DNA of 64,000 bases from positions 186,001-250,000 of the forward strand of contig WHVD01000110.1 of assembly GCA_015178975.1 (NCBI GenBank). Reading direction: 5' to 3'. The notes beneath the pieces are model-generated. The model worked only from the letters and a program-made list of their open reading frames with translations, was not told the DNA's origin and did not search any database. Position 1 is the first letter of the stretch, and every line of letters starts with the position of its first letter. Shown here in pieces: positions 47,755-58,934 of the stretch. Both the position numbers and the translations under genes were made by a program. This DNA comes from Hysterangium stoloniferum (taxonomy: Eukaryota; Basidiomycota; Agaricomycetes; Hysterangiales; Hysterangiaceae).

Positions 47755-50083
47755 ATGCCTTCTCAGTCCGACTCCCCCACCTCATACGACATGCGCAGCT
47801 TTCCCCAGTTTCTCACCTCTCCGTCCCCCCCACCGTCCTACCCGACCACAGGCTCCAACATACTTATGGGTCGCAGTTCCTATCAGCTCTTCATGTCAAC
47901 TCGTAGCAGAGTCATACGCGTATGTCTTCCCCTTCGTTTATGCTTAATCCTGTCGTTTCATTTCGCTTCCTCCTCTCTCTCTCTCTCCCTCCCTACTCAA
48001 TAGATTTTTAACCTTCCAAAAGACGCGTCAACTTACCTTACTTTCCTCTTCCACCCCGCGACACCTCACGCCCCTGTCTCTCTCTGGTCTCTACGCGAGG
48101 AGTATGGTGGCCGCCCGCCTGGAGAGGAACATTCAGTTTGGGCAGTCTTCAAGACCCATGAACAGGTGAGTTATATTCCCGCCATAACGCAAATCTGCCG
48201 CCGCTATCGTATATCCCGATCGCATTCTTGTCTCACTATCTTCCGCAGGCATCCGCTGCGTTGGTCTTGTCCGGTGGCTCAGTGTCAGTGGCAACTGCAC
48301 TAGAGTCGGATCTTGAACCCTTCTTAAAGCTGAGCAAGGTCGAGTTAAGGAGACATGTAAGCAAAATCTTATAAATCTACTCCCGTCTTTTTTCTCCCCT
48401 TCGTCCCTCATCTTCCCCCCTTTTTTACCCCTTTTCTTTTGCTCATCGTATATTCCAGTCTGTCCCCAATATTACTCCACCAGCCTCTCGTCAATCATTT
48501 CTGACATCCATGCAACCGCCTGCAATGTCCCCAGTTTCAGAGCTCCCTCGCCTTCCGTATCCCGTTCGCCAATCTCACTCTATATCCGACCTTCGGGCGC
48601 GAGGTATGGAATCCGGCGAGGACTACGGCTTTACCCTCTCCAGTAATCCACCTAATCCCCGCAACTCCTTTAGGCAAGGCGACTGGATGTAAGTTTAACA
48701 ACCTCATCGTCTGTCCATTTGCTGTATTCGTTCACACTGCTCATCCAGATGCGGTAGTGTTAAATGCGCTGCTCACAATTTTATGCGAAATTCCATCTGC
48801 ATAGGCTGCGGCAACCCTCGTCCTGCTTCCTCGTCCCCCTCCAATACGCTCGCTTGGCCAAGAGTCGCCGCATCTCCTCGATTCAATGGTGTTTCACCTT
48901 CAGAATTTATCAATGTCGGTGCACATCCTGTTGAACAAACCCCGCGTTACACCGAGTACGAAAGTCTCAACTTTATTTCGCCCTCATCCGTGTCCGCCAC
49001 AATGTCCCGGAATGGTCTTGGTCAGATTCCCCCGTACTCGTCGCGAGCTCCTGCCTTCCCGCCTTCCCCGCCTACCAATCCATCCGCTCTACCTTCTACA
49101 GTCTTTCCCTCATGCGCTGCCTCCAATCCGGCCTCTCTCAATGTTGCTGCCGCTGCCGTCGCGCTCAAATTGCCATCCATCCTCACCCCATCTGGTCGCG
49201 CATTTAGTATCGGGGGTAAAGTACAAAATGTCTCAAGTGATCCTCTTACTCCCTGTGTCATGTACTGGCCAGATAATGAACCTCTCCCCGAGCCAGGTCA
49301 AATCAGGCCGCTCAGCAATATTGGTACACAGCCACCACCTATATTGAATACTGGCAATAAGGGACCCATCGAACAACAGCCGGGCGACTGGTTATGTCGC
49401 AAGTGTGACTATCTGGTTTGTAACCTCTCTCTTTCAGTCGTTTTTGAATCTGATCAATTTTTCCTTTAGAACTGGAGGCGTCGCAAAGTCTGCCAGACAT
49501 GTTTTCCATGTGCGTTGACCTTCTTGGCTGATTTCATGCACCATTACTAATTTTTTATTGGTCTTCAGATGCTGAGGGCAATACTGATGGGGTGTCTGCA
49601 AGTGTACAGGCCGAACGTATTGCGATGTTGGCACAGGTTCTCGGCGTATCTCAATATCAATCCCAGCAGCCGTCTCCTCCCCAGGCTGCACCTCAACTCT
49701 TGGCCAATCAGCCGCAACCACAACCAGCGCAGCAACTCTCCATCCGCACTGGGCACCGTTCCTCCATCTCCACACCGCCAAACGATGCAGTGGATTACTT
49801 GTACTGCAGCCCAACTTCGCCAGGTGTCTCGTCCCCAGAGTCCGATTTCCTGCCCACCAATCGTCCCTTGCTGCCTTCATTTTTAGACGACGATGATTAT
49901 GCGACCAGCCCGACGACTTCGCCGTCCTCTATTGGATCTAGCTCGCCGCAGTCAACCCGCGGGGCTACTCTGCGTAAAGAACCCTCTTCGTCATCCCTGT
50001 CTTTTGGAAATGGATCATCGATTTGGGCCCTAAAAAGCGAGGAGGTTGGAACCACCACCACCACCACCATCACCACACGATAG
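47755..50083 (+). CDS. RRM and RanBP2-type zinc-finger protein, NRP1-like
   Basis: Seven exons (47755-47919, 48004-48165, 48249-48356, 48459-48688, 48749-49415, 49470-49509, 49569-50083) give 628 residues. A divergent RRM begins near residue 53 (VIRIFNLPKDAS). Two RanBP2-type zinc ribbons follow: GDWICGSVKCAAHNF...CIGCGNPRP and GDWLCRKCDYLNWRRRKVCQTC, each with the W-X-C-X2-4-C...C-X2-C pattern that binds single-stranded RNA. The rest is Ser/Pro- and Gln/Pro-rich. The order RRM then paired RanBP2 fingers is that of yeast Nrp1, a stress-granule protein. The last exon ends after a Thr run; a different 3' splice form reaching 50195-50275 (basic RRKKK) cannot be excluded. Confidence 0.82.
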
Positions 50084-51488
50084 TGTGAGTTCATACCTAC
50101 TTGAGCTGCGTGTCTCATCGTTGACAATTTCATTCAGTCACCTCGGCTCGTTTCTCAGCTTCTGTATAATTAGCTTATACCAATATTATCGTACACAAGA
50201 ACGCGGACTCTGGATCATCTCGCCGGAAGAAGAAAGACAACTGGGCAAGAACGCGTCCCTGGGAATCCTTACCTAATGTGAAGAACTCGAATCGTCAAAC
50301 TAAACGGTGTATCATTTCGCCTCATCTCTCCTCTCCTCTCATCTCTCGTAGCATGACATCCTGCCTGTTATCATCGTTTGTGGTTTTCCTTTGTCCCCTC
50401 TATCTCATCGCATATGCACCAGTTGAATTAGACGTTTTGGAACTCAATCTTGGAATACTCTATGCATGTCTGTTACTTATATTTTTAATGCATTTGTCTT
50501 TCGTAGTCCCCTCTCACATTCCATGAAAGATAAAGCATGTACAATAGTGAGTGTGTTGATCTGTAACACCGCACTAAGCCTCTCGCCGGTTGCATTTCAA
50601 GTACACCATTCTCGCATTTACCACATTGTACAGAGCAGTGTTTTAATGACATGGGTATGGCCTACTAATGGCCTGAACCAAAGCTCACAATATAGGGATG
50701 TTCAGAAAAAGTACTAGTCGGCAGTGACATTTTGTCGCGGTTTGCCATTTTTTTCGTGTTCTAATCGCCAATCTCGTTCCCGCGGGTCAGGAAAAAATGG
50801 CGACCAGTGACAGCCGCGACATGTTTCTTTTTTCAAAACAAGTAGATACTTCATCAAATTTGTATTGGAAATTTACAAAAATTCAATTATATTTGATATA
50901 AGAGCATCAAAAACATTACATCTAAGTGTACAATTTCCTGGTGAAATATATCTTGTGCACTTTGGCACATCCTTAATTTTAGTCCTTCCTTGAGTAATAA
51001 TGATTCTCAAATAAACCTATTAGAGTCCAAAATAACTTCTAAACAGTGTTGTGACTGACCCAGGTAATTACCATTTGGGTAATAATCAAAGTTAATTTGA
51101 TTTTTTTTACCATATCTGACCATGGATCAGTGGGTAAAAAAGGGTAAATGTCTATGAAATTCACACTAGGTCTCCTATTCATTATCAGACACCTTGATGC
51201 AGTTCAGAGATATGTCGGTAACCTTTGATGTGCCTTCCAAACCATCATTCTCTGTCCCAGGCCCCAAATGGCTCAGTATTTCACAGAACTCCAGCTCTTC
51301 TCTGTAATTTCAGACCCCCTGTATCCAGAACATGTCCCATCCTGCTTCAACTGACCAATTAAACATGTCTGCAATCACAATTGGGTTTCTCTGGCCAAAG
51401 TATATCTTTACCTGTTAAAAAAAGATCAATTTGTTAATCTATGGATGAGGAAATGACACACATACATGAGGTACAATTTGGGACTCAG
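50084..51488. other. 3' flank of zinc-finger gene, then transposon-like remnant
   Basis: Up to about 50690 the sequence is CT-rich non-coding DNA. From about 50700 it changes: a run around 50712-50825 and AT-rich sequence are not found elsewhere here. On the minus strand, 51488 to 51170 can be read as a possible two-exon ORF beginning at about 61842, beyond the large insertion: start MEADNTTSESQIV, then an intron of about 60 nt (51406-51467), then VKIYFGQRNPIVIADMF. Purpose unknown; probably part of an older element. Confidence 0.35.
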
Positions 51489-51584
51489 TGTTAAGAACAG
51501 AAAACTGACTGATGTCAGAAGACTGACAGGGACTGAATGGATGGACTTGGCTTCAGCTTATGTGCTGTGTCCTTGCAAGTTACT

Positions 51585-52399
51585 TGTTAGGGTACGTACA
51601 CAGTGGGTCTCTGGAAAAACCCGCAGATTATCCGGTAGGACTTGGCTTCAGCTTATAGGCTGTGCCCTCACGAGATTGTGTTGTCCAATTTCAGACAGGT
51701 AGATGGGAATCCCAGGGAGTCTGGGCAGGGGTCGTGGGTCGAGGGGTTGTAGGTCGGAGGTCGTGGGTCGAGAGGTTGTGAGTTGAGATTGGTAAGAGAG
51801 TTAGATGCACCGGAGCCCATGGGCTCTGACTAGTGTGAGCGGTGTAATTCAAGTAGGAGTTTAAAGCGGAAAATGTATTAGATTACTGGAGGGAATCTAA
51901 GCCGATTTTCTAACTGGATTGTATGTACAACATCTGCCAGTTTAAATAGACCGTGGAGTGAATGACATACCAAATCCAGTAATGATGAAACAAAACATAA
52001 AACAGGAATAGTAAACACCAAGTTTGGTGTTAGGAATGGGACAAAACGGAGCGGAGTCCGAATAGTGACAAATCATAAACCATAATGGGAAATGGAGTGG
52101 GAGCGGAGTCCAAATTGTGACAGGTCATTTGACTAAAATGGGAATGGGGCTCTGTTAGAAGGAAGACAGGTTTTCTGAGTGGGGTCCGGTGACTGACGCG
52201 CGGGGCAAGGTTGGACATAGACAGGGACAGAGTCCGGTGGGTTTTCCAGTGACTGAAACACAACGTAATGAAGTCGAACATAGACAAGTCTGACATACGG
52301 AGTTCGGTGGGAATTACAGTAAACTGACAATGGGTGCGTATAGGGCGCAGTTGCGTATAAGTTAATGCCCGGAGTCCGGCAGGATTTCTGGTCATAACA
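51585..52399 (-). mobile_element. Solo LTR, family 2, nested
   Basis: An 815-bp LTR in minus orientation: plus-strand ends TGTTAGGG and GTCATAACA. TTACT is duplicated at 51580-51584 and 52400-52404. It is the uninterrupted relative of 2582-4771. Confidence 0.93.
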
Positions 52400-53077
52400 T
52401 TACTGTCAGATGTCCTTAAATTTCAGGCAGGTGGGAAACTAAATGCTATTGAATAATCCTCTTGGTAAGTCACTGATTGGAAACCGAAGGATAGTTGGGG
52501 GTTGTAGGGCCAGAGACTGAGAGTGAGCAAGCGCAAGCAGAGGTGGAGAGCGGGATACTTAGAGTGAGACTATGGGAGAAGTATATGGGTGTTCTGAGTT
52601 GATATTCTGATTGCCTAGTAGCTATATTACAGTGGGTTTATATACAGTGACTCACAAAACCTTTCCAATATTTGGAGTTTGCATATTGGCAGATTGCTAC
52701 CAGGGGAGAGAAAATAGCAAAACATTTCAAAAATTCACACTGGATAGCTAAACATGTATAGAATCATGGTCTAGAGTATTATTACATAATATGCATTTTT
52801 GGGTATGCTACAAATAGTTTAGTCAGGCCTGCTCATTGGAAAGGTTTTGTGGCTGATGATTTTGATACAATATATACTATATAAACTGGCCAAATCACAT
52901 TTCTTTGTTGATTCTATTCAATATGGTCACATGACTTGTTGATCTATAGTCAATTTTGATATTACTGTCTCTTCACATTGCCAGCAATCCATCATGCACT
53001 CCCTCTCTCCTGCTCAACAACAATATATTATCTCTCTACTTGAAGCTGGCCATTCCACTCCATCCATTGCCTCAATC

Positions 53078-53802
53078 TGTTACGACCGTGTCGCAACCCT
53101 ATCGGCCCCGAGGTTATCGCCACTTGTCAACGTTTCAAGTCATCCTCTCGGAAACCATCGGCCCCGAAGCTGACGAATGTTTCGTGAAGATCAAACTCCA
53201 TTTACGCCCACGTCAAATAACTCGTATTGTCTGGTCAAACTTTGATATGTACGTCCCTTTTATTATGTTGATCCGTTCAATCTTATGTTTCGCATATGTC
53301 TATCTATATTTGTAGTCCTCGAAACATTTCCTTTTATCGTAATCCCGCTCTCGGTTATCATCGGCCTCCGAACTAATCATAAACTTCCCGTTCCTAGTCA
53401 AGCTTATTGTTAATACCGTGTTCCGCCCTTCTCCCCATTAGTATTTTCCAGACGCCTGTTACTTGTATATGAACCCGCTGTAATTGTAGTTACTAGGCAA
53501 TCAGAATATCGACTCAGAATACCCTCATACACCTGTATCAGTCTCATACTAAGACTTCCCCCATCCGCCTTCGCGTGCGCTCGCCCACTCCTGGCCCCGA
53601 CCCCTTGGCCCGAACGCCCGACTTGTCCTTCGATTCCGATCGGTATCACGCCGAAAGGTACTCACTAGGACTAGTCTTCGCCCGCCCGAAATTTAAGGAC
53701 ATCCTACGGATATTTGCGAGGGCGCAGCCCATAAGCTGAAGCCAAGTCCTTCCGATCGGTCCCTGTCGGCCACCGACATTAGTCAGTTTCCAGTTCTTAA
53801 CA
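53078..53802 (+). repeat. Chromovirus 5' LTR
   Basis: Ends TGTTACGAC and TTCTTAACA. A TATA-like TATAT (53466-53470) lies about 30 bp before 53499, the predicted start of the transcript and of the self-primer. The block GAGGGCGCAGCCC...AAGTCC at 53718-53750 also occurs in family-2 LTRs. Confidence 0.96.
53466..53470 (+). promoter_or_regulatory. TATA-like box in the 5' LTR
   Basis: TATAT within 'cttgtatatgaaccc' lies about 30 bp upstream of the 11-mer at 53499-53509. The spacing is what a TATA box needs if transcription starts at the 11-mer, which the self-priming model demands. Confidence 0.5.
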
Positions 53803-53804
53803 AT

Positions 53805-53815
53805 ATATTCTGATT
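53805..53815 (+). promoter_or_regulatory. Predicted self-primer binding site
   Basis: ATATTCTGATT, two bases after the 5' LTR, is the exact reverse complement of AATCAGAATAT at 53499-53509 in the LTR. No match to a tRNA 3' end (TGG...) is present. This is the arrangement of Tf1 of fission yeast, where the first 11 nt of the mRNA fold back and prime reverse transcription. Confidence 0.65.
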
Positions 53816-53840
53816 TCACACTCGCATTTTCCATCTAAAC

Positions 53841-55138
53841 ATGCCTCCGAGGAAAAATGCCAAGCCTAGCGGCGAAGCAGAATCTTCCACTCTCAAGTCT
53901 CCTTTTCTGTATACAGCCCGAGCTACTCAGAAAACTCCGCTACCAGAAACCTCCGAAGAATCTCGCTTTGTGGAGATTACCGGCGATGCTGAAGAAGTAA
54001 CTGAAGCAACCGATCCTGAAGCAACTGAGGAGATTAACAATCAACCAGTTTCGGAACACGAACCCGAGGATGGCGACCAACCTCAGGCTAGTGGCTCCAA
54101 GAAGTCTGCAAAGAAGAAACCGGCTCTCGACCCTGAAGAAACATGGGAATTGTTTTCAGGTACACTAGGATCCCTTAATGAATTCCTTAAAAGCAATATC
54201 AAGGAAAAGGAACCTGGGCAAACCCGAGTCAACAAACCCGAGCCATTTACTGGCTCAAACCTGAAGAAATTACCAACATTCCTTATGCAATGTCGATTCA
54301 ACTTTCGGACCGCCCGGCTGCATTCGCAACGGATGACCGAAAGGTAAACTTCGCACTCTCATACCTTAAGGATTCCGCAGCAGCCTGGTTCGAACCCGCA
54401 TTTTCTGGCCTCACCTCTGAAGACCCCGATTGGCTCCACGATTGGGATGCCTTTGTCGAGGAACTCGAAATTAACTTCGGCCCCTACGACCAAACCGGCG
54501 ATGCAGAAACCGCGCTTTCTAATCTCAAAATGAAAGACACTCAGCGCATCACCGATTATATTGTCCAGTTCAACAACCTTGCCGCGCGTTGCGACTGGGG
54601 CGATTCGGCCCTCCGTTACCAGTTTTACTCCGGCCTTCCGTCTCGCCTCAAAGACGAAGTTTCCAAAGGAGAGACCGGCAAGCCGAAAACCCTCCCTCTC
54701 ATGCGCCTGAAAGCCCAAAACGCAGATGCTCGATACTGGGAACGACGTTCGGAAATCAGTCGCGAAAACCCGTCGGACAAAAAATCATCGGACAACAAAA
54801 ATGCCAATAAGTCTGGTAATCAAAACACCAATAACACTGGCAACTCAACTTCCGATAAGAAGTCCGAAAACAAAGGGTCTAATGACAAAAAAGGTAAGGG
54901 CAAACAGTCGAATAAGTCTCAAGACAAAGACAAACCCGACTTAACTGGCAAACTCGGCTCTGATGGCAAGCTCCTACCACAGGAAAAGCAACGCCGAATG
55001 GACAACAACCTTTGTTTGTTGTGTGCAGATCCCGGACACCGAGTCGCCGCATGCCCAAAAGCCACAAAAGCCCGATCGGCCAATACGGCCACGACCTCAC
55101 AACCGGCCAAGCCGGCTGCCGAGTCGAAAAAAGATTAA
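53841..55138 (+). pseudogene. gag: Chromovirus gag, broken by a 1-nt frameshift
   Basis: Two overlapping frames (53841-54347 and 54290-55138) together hold a complete Gag. The N-terminal part is acidic and Lys-rich; the capsid part has KPEPFTGSNLKKLPTFLMQC and then SYLKDSAAAWFEPAF. A CCHC zinc knuckle, CLLCADPGHRVAAC, lies near the C-terminus. The frames meet near 54300-54305 in a T run: one missing T would explain the break. It could be a real mutation or a base-calling error in a homopolymer. The 3' end overlaps pol by 127 nt. Confidence 0.88.
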
Positions 55139-58100
55139 GCAACTCTCTGGATTCCGTGCGGTTGGAGAGTTGTGTTGAATCTCCTCGCACACCGGAAAAT
55201 TGTCATCTTAACGCATCCGCCCTGTATGATCCTAATTCTTTGTTCATAAATCTTACTTTGGAACCTCTCGGGAGTTTCACTTTTCGAGCTCTCATAGATT
55301 CAGGTTCAACCCATTGTTTTATAGATACAAGTTTTTCCCGAAAAAAACAGTTGAAAACTTATGCAATAGATCCGATTCTGCTCCGACTTTTTGATGGTAC
55401 CTCAAACTCCGTAATCTCGCAAGCCTGCGAACTCCGACTTCGGTTCCCGTGTGGAACCTTTCAGACAGTTACGTTTTTTGTAACACAGTTGGACTCAAGC
55501 TGCTCCGTGGTTCTAGGACATAACTGGCTCACCCGCTACAATCCGTTGATTGATTGGGTATTGGGCAGTATCCATTTCCGAACCCCATCGGCACCCGATA
55601 CGACTGGTCCGTTTCCGCCTGTTTCGGCAAATATGGCCTCTACAGCACCTCCGGCCCCCGTGGCAAATCCGAGCTCTTCGCCGCCCGTCTCTCTAATAAA
55701 CGCCGCAGCTTTTATGAGAGCCATCAAGCTGGACGGCTCCCGAGCATTTACAGTCAATCTTAAAGTTGACGAAGTCACCGGTCGCTTTGCATCCCCGGTG
55801 ACTGAACCGACCGCAGATTTAGAAGGTGTTCCTAAAAAATACCATGAATTTGCAGATGTCTTCAGTAAACAAAAAGCCGATCGACTCGCCCCTCACAGGC
55901 CTTACGATTTGAAAATTGATATTGAAGATGGTTCACATCCGCCCCTAGGCCCAATTTATCCTCTCTCGCAGTCCGAATTATCGGCTATCCGAGATTTCTT
56001 GGATGAACATTTGGCTATAGGTTTTATCCGACCCTCAAAGTCTCCTTATGGAGCCCCTGTCCTATTCGTTCGGAAAAAAGACGGTTCCCTTCGACTTTGC
56101 GTTGACTTTCGAGGACTAAACGCGATTACTCAAAAAGACAAGTACCCATTACCATTAATCTCCGATTTACTCGACGCCCCTCGGAAGGCCCGAATTTATA
56201 CAAAGATAGATCTCAAACACGCCTATCATTTGGTTCGGATCGCCGAAGGCGACGAATGGAAAACGGCTTTTCGCACTCGCTATGGCTCCTTTGAATGGTT
56301 AGTAATGCCTTTCGGCCTCACCAACGCTCCGTCGGTCTTTCAACGTTTTATCAACGACGTCTTTTCCGACCTCCTTGACGTCTTTGTCATTGTGTACCTA
56401 GACGACATCCTCATCTTCTCCGAAGACCCTACACTTCATGATGAACACGTCCGTGAAGTCCTCCGAAGACTCCGAAAACATGGTCTTTTTGCGAATGGTA
56501 AAAAATGTTCTTTTGATGTCGACACGGTTGAATACTTAGGCTTCATGATGGGACCCGATGGTCTCCGCATGGACGACGCTAAAATTCAAGTCATTCAAGA
56601 TTGGCCGGAACCCCGAAAGGTTAAAGATATTCAATCCTTTTTAGGCTTCGCCAATTTTTATCGCCGTTTCATTCACAATTACTCAAAAATTACCGTTCCA
56701 CTCACTCGTCTTACTCGCAAAGACACCCCGTGGAATTTCTCCGAAGAATGCCGATCGGCATTCCAGGAATTGAAAAGTGCGTTTACATCCACCCCTATTT
56801 TGTCGCACTGGAAACCCGACGTTCAACTCATCGTGGAAACTGATGCTTCGGACTATGCGCTTGCCGCGATATTGTCCATTCTGGACACCGATGGTGAAGT
56901 ACACCCAGTAGCTTTTCTGTCTCGCACATTTTCGGCGCCCGAACTCAACTACGACGTTCACGATAAGGAATTACTCGCAATATTTGAAGCTTTCAAGACA
57001 TGGCGACATTATTTGGAGGGCTCGGCCCACCCGGTAGATGTTATTACAGACCACAAGAATTTAGTTTACTTTTCAACCACAAAACTTCTCACCCGTCGAC
57101 AAGCTCGATGGTCCGAATACCTCTCCGCTTTCAACATGGTAATTCGCTTCCGTCCCGGCCGCCTTGGTGGAAAACCCGACGCTATGACTAGACGATGGGA
57201 CGTCTATCCTAAAGAGGGGAGTAGCGACTACGCCACAGTTAACCCGCATAATTTCAAACCTATGTTTTCATCGGAACAACTGTCCGCATCTATCCGAGCC
57301 ACTTACCTCATTCATCCAGTCTTGCGAAGTGTTATCCTTATGGATACCGAAAAGTTACATCAAGATATACTATCGGCAATTCCATTAGACCCGGTCACCA
57401 AAGCACACCTCGATAACCCGTCCGACCCCGATCAGCCCCGATGGTCATTAGACTCACAAGGTTTCATTAGACTTGACAATCGCATTTATGTACCGGATTC
57501 CGACACCCTTCGGCTGCGAATCCTACAACATAAGCACGACCACCCAATCTCAGGACATTTCGGCCTCAATAAGACCCTCTCACTCATTAGAAGAGAATAT
57601 ACATGGCCCGGCATCCGAGATTTTGTTAAGCACTATTGTAAATCCTGTACTACGTGTTTACGCTCTAAATCACAGCGACACAAACCATATGGCCTACTCA
57701 AACAATTACCGATACCGGAAAAACCCTGGAACTCGATTTCTATGGATTTTATCGAGCACCTACCGGCATCCGAAGGTCACACAGCAATCCTAGTTGTTGT
57801 GGATCGGCTCTCAAAGCAAAGTATTTTCATTCCAACATATGACACGATAACATCTGTACAGTTAGCTGAATTATTCGTTACCCATGTATTTTCCAAGCAT
57901 GGCGTTCCGTCGCATGTCACATCCGATCGTGGATCCGAGTTTGTCTCTCACTTCTTTAGGTCACTCGGAAAAGCACTAGACATGAAGTTACATTTCACTT
58001 CGGGCTATCACCCGGAAGGCGATGGACAAACCGAACGCATGAATCAAACCTTGGAGCAATACATCCGTGTCTATTGCAACTATCAACAAGACAATTGGAA

Positions 58101-58824
58101 ATCACTACTACCGCTGGCCGAATTCGCATACAACAACGCACCGAATGCCACTACTGGCATTTCGCCTTTCTTCGCAAATAAAGGCTACAACCCCAACATC
58201 GCAATCCACCCGGAACGCGATCTCGCATCCACCCGTGCTCAAGACTTTGTTACAAACCTCGACGAGCTACATCAAGAACTTCGTAAAACTATCGCAATGG
58301 CTCAAGAACGATACCAACGGTCTGCAGATAAAAACCGACTTCCACCTCCTGATTTCAAGATCGGAGACCGAGTATTCATTAAAGCTGAGTTTTTCCGAAC
58401 TACTAGACCTTCTAAGAAGCTCTCTGAAAAATATTTAGGTCCTTTTGAAGTTATAGCACAAGCCGGCACGCTTTCATGGACGCTTCGGCTCCCCGACAAC
58501 ATGCGTGCAGTGCACCCGGTATTTCATGTATCTATGTTAGAACCTTGTGTTCCTAACAATATACCGGATCGCATACAGCCACCACCTCCACCCGTGATTA
58601 TTGATGGGGAACCCGAATTCGAGATATCAGAAATCCTAGACTCAAAAATCGACAATCGCCGACGCTCATGCAAATTACTTTATTTGGTCAAATGGGCTGG
58701 CTATGAAGGTACAGATGAAGAAACTTCATGGATCCTAGCTACAGAGCTCGGTAATGCCTCGGAAATCGTTTTAGGGTTTCACCAAGCTTATCCGAACAAA
58801 CCCGGTCCTCTCAATTCCTTATAA
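55012..58824 (+). CDS. pol: Chromovirus pol: protease, RT, RNase H, integrase, chromodomain
   Basis: One open frame of up to 1270 codons, in the -1 frame relative to the end of gag. Protease has LIDSGSTHCFID (about 95). Reverse transcriptase has LRLCVDFRGLNAIT and the YLDD catalytic box (about 461). RNase H opens with ETDASDYALAAIL (about 609). Integrase has an H-H-C-C finger (HPISGHFG...CKSCTTC, about 843) and a D,D-35-E core beginning SMDFIEHLP. The C-terminus carries a chromodomain (about 1202-1265) with YLVKWAGYEGTDEETSW, which defines chromoviruses and probably steers integration to modified histones. The true N-terminus probably arises by a frameshift from gag rather than at the ATG. 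Confidence 0.96.
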   Translation: MFVVCRSRTPSRRMPKSHKSPIGQYGHDLTTGQAGCRVEKRLSNSLDSVRLESCVESPRTPENCHLNASALYDPNSLFINLTLEPLGSFTFRALIDSGSTHCFIDTSFSRKKQLKTYAIDPILLRLFDGTSNSVISQACELRLRFPCGTFQTVTFFVTQLDSSCSVVLGHNWLTRYNPLIDWVLGSIHFRTPSAPDTTGPFPPVSANMASTAPPAPVANPSSSPPVSLINAAAFMRAIKLDGSRAFTVNLKVDEVTGRFASPVTEPTADLEGVPKKYHEFADVFSKQKADRLAPHRPYDLKIDIEDGSHPPLGPIYPLSQSELSAIRDFLDEHLAIGFIRPSKSPYGAPVLFVRKKDGSLRLCVDFRGLNAITQKDKYPLPLISDLLDAPRKARIYTKIDLKHAYHLVRIAEGDEWKTAFRTRYGSFEWLVMPFGLTNAPSVFQRFINDVFSDLLDVFVIVYLDDILIFSEDPTLHDEHVREVLRRLRKHGLFANGKKCSFDVDTVEYLGFMMGPDGLRMDDAKIQVIQDWPEPRKVKDIQSFLGFANFYRRFIHNYSKITVPLTRLTRKDTPWNFSEECRSAFQELKSAFTSTPILSHWKPDVQLIVETDASDYALAAILSILDTDGEVHPVAFLSRTFSAPELNYDVHDKELLAIFEAFKTWRHYLEGSAHPVDVITDHKNLVYFSTTKLLTRRQARWSEYLSAFNMVIRFRPGRLGGKPDAMTRRWDVYPKEGSSDYATVNPHNFKPMFSSEQLSASIRATYLIHPVLRSVILMDTEKLHQDILSAIPLDPVTKAHLDNPSDPDQPRWSLDSQGFIRLDNRIYVPDSDTLRLRILQHKHDHPISGHFGLNKTLSLIRREYTWPGIRDFVKHYCKSCTTCLRSKSQRHKPYGLLKQLPIPEKPWNSISMDFIEHLPASEGHTAILVVVDRLSKQSIFIPTYDTITSVQLAELFVTHVFSKHGVPSHVTSDRGSEFVSHFFRSLGKALDMKLHFTSGYHPEGDGQTERMNQTLEQYIRVYCNYQQDNWKSLLPLAEFAYNNAPNATTGISPFFANKGYNPNIAIHPERDLASTRAQDFVTNLDELHQELRKTIAMAQERYQRSADKNRLPPPDFKIGDRVFIKAEFFRTTRPSKKLSEKYLGPFEVIAQAGTLSWTLRLPDNMRAVHPVFHVSMLEPCVPNNIPDRIQPPPPPVIIDGEPEFEISEILDSKIDNRRRSCKLLYLVKWAGYEGTDEETSWILATELGNASEIVLGFHQAYPNKPGPLNSL

Positions 58825-58934
58825 GTCTATCACGCGGTATCCGACCTTTTTCCGACTATGCCTTATGTTTTCACGCTATGATTTGTTTGTTTAAAAAGAA
58901 AAACCGATATATTTCACTATCTAAGTTTCTCCCT

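Noticed and set aside
55120-55138. A AAA AAG slippery heptamer for gag-pol frameshifting
   Set aside because: The A run is present (tcgaaaaaagattaa), but its zero-frame codons are AAA AAA GAT, so the canonical heptamer is out of phase. A -1 shift here would join the frames, yet the signal is not a standard one.
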